Of a DNA stretch of 7,331 nucleotides, positions 7,116-7,331 are shown piece after piece; the stretch's first letter is position 1; each line of letters begins with the position of its first letter. Source of the DNA: Gammaproteobacteria bacterium (GTDB lineage: Bacteria > Pseudomonadota > Gammaproteobacteria > SZUA-229); contig JAESSQ010000042.1 in the NCBI GenBank assembly GCA_016764035.1, positions 1 through 7,331 of the forward strand. Direction: 5' to 3'. The notes beneath the pieces were generated by a model that was given only the letters and a program-made list of their open reading frames with translations, was not told where the DNA came from and did no database searches. The position numbers were made by a program, and so were the translations under genes.

Positions 7116-7207
7116 CCTGGTTCAAGACAGGAAGACGAAAGAAGATACAAAATATAGGCGTAAAGTAAAAGTACAAAAATTTTGGTTAGATGTTATTTGA
7201 GGTAGAG

Positions 7208-7331
7208 ATGATGAAAAATTTAATAATTATAATGTTGCTACAATTCTCGTTGATTTTGCCTGCTTATGCAGCGGATGAAAATCAGGATAATAAAAATACG
7301 ATTGTTGTAAAAACAGAAAGTAGAAGTATCT
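7208..7331 (+). CDS. N-terminus of a second exported protein, cut by window edge
   Basis: Forty-one codons are visible, starting MMKNLIIIMLLQF. They form a compact Sec signal peptide with one lysine, a hydrophobic core and a likely type I cleavage site after PAYA, followed by a charged mature start (ADENQDNKN). There is no lipobox. GAGG at 7199-7202 lies 5 bases before the first ATG (7208) and 8 before the second (7211), so either may be used. It follows the large gene by 162 bases on the same strand without a clear terminator, so co-transcription is plausible. What is visible of the mature protein is too short to assign a family; its job is unknown. Confidence 0.8.
   Translation, partial: MMKNLIIIMLLQFSLILPAYAADENQDNKNTIVVKTESRSI

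Noticed and set aside
7046..7140. Intrinsic terminator after the large gene
   Set aside because: The inverted repeat at 7071-7115 has a 29-base loop and no following T-run, and the small CCTG/CAGG stem at 7116-7131 also lacks one.

Overview
The window reads as chromosomal DNA from an AT-leaning Gram-negative bacterium, most likely a gammaproteobacterium. The evidence is a PAS sensor kinase with a six-helix membrane domain, type I signal peptides pointing to a periplasm, and Shine-Dalgarno starts. There is no rRNA, tRNA, transposase, CRISPR array or phage gene to pin the taxon, so the assignment is an inference.

Layout. Positions 1-1710 (minus strand) hold a membrane-bound PAS-HisKA-HATPase histidine kinase. 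Its start lies in the window; its C-terminus runs off the left edge. Positions 1711-2017 are a divergent intergenic region of about 300 bases. It contains back-to-back candidate promoters that share their -10 region, a TACAC-N5-GTGTA palindrome between them, a strong inverted repeat with a possible pseudoknot, a second candidate promoter nearer the large gene, and a short upstream ORF overlapping the kinase start. Positions 2018-7045 (plus) encode one very large exported protein of about 1675 residues. Its parts are a signal peptide, about twelve NHL-type beta-propeller blades, a fibronectin III-like domain, a long TPR array, a beta-rich domain, a transglutaminase-like (papain-fold) domain and a short C-terminal TPR block. 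Positions 7046-7207 are a gap with one inverted repeat and no convincing terminator. From 7208 a second exported protein begins and is cut by the right edge.

How the parts may work together. The large protein looks like a periplasmic or exported scaffold (propeller, FN3, TPR) that presents a cysteine-dependent hydrolase or amide/peptide-modifying domain. The following exported protein is on the same strand with no clear terminator between, so it may be a partner in the same operon. The kinase is divergent and shares a promoter region with the large gene, so co-regulation is plausible, but nothing here proves that the kinase controls it. No function can be named for the large protein from sequence alone. 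It is the most interesting element of the window.
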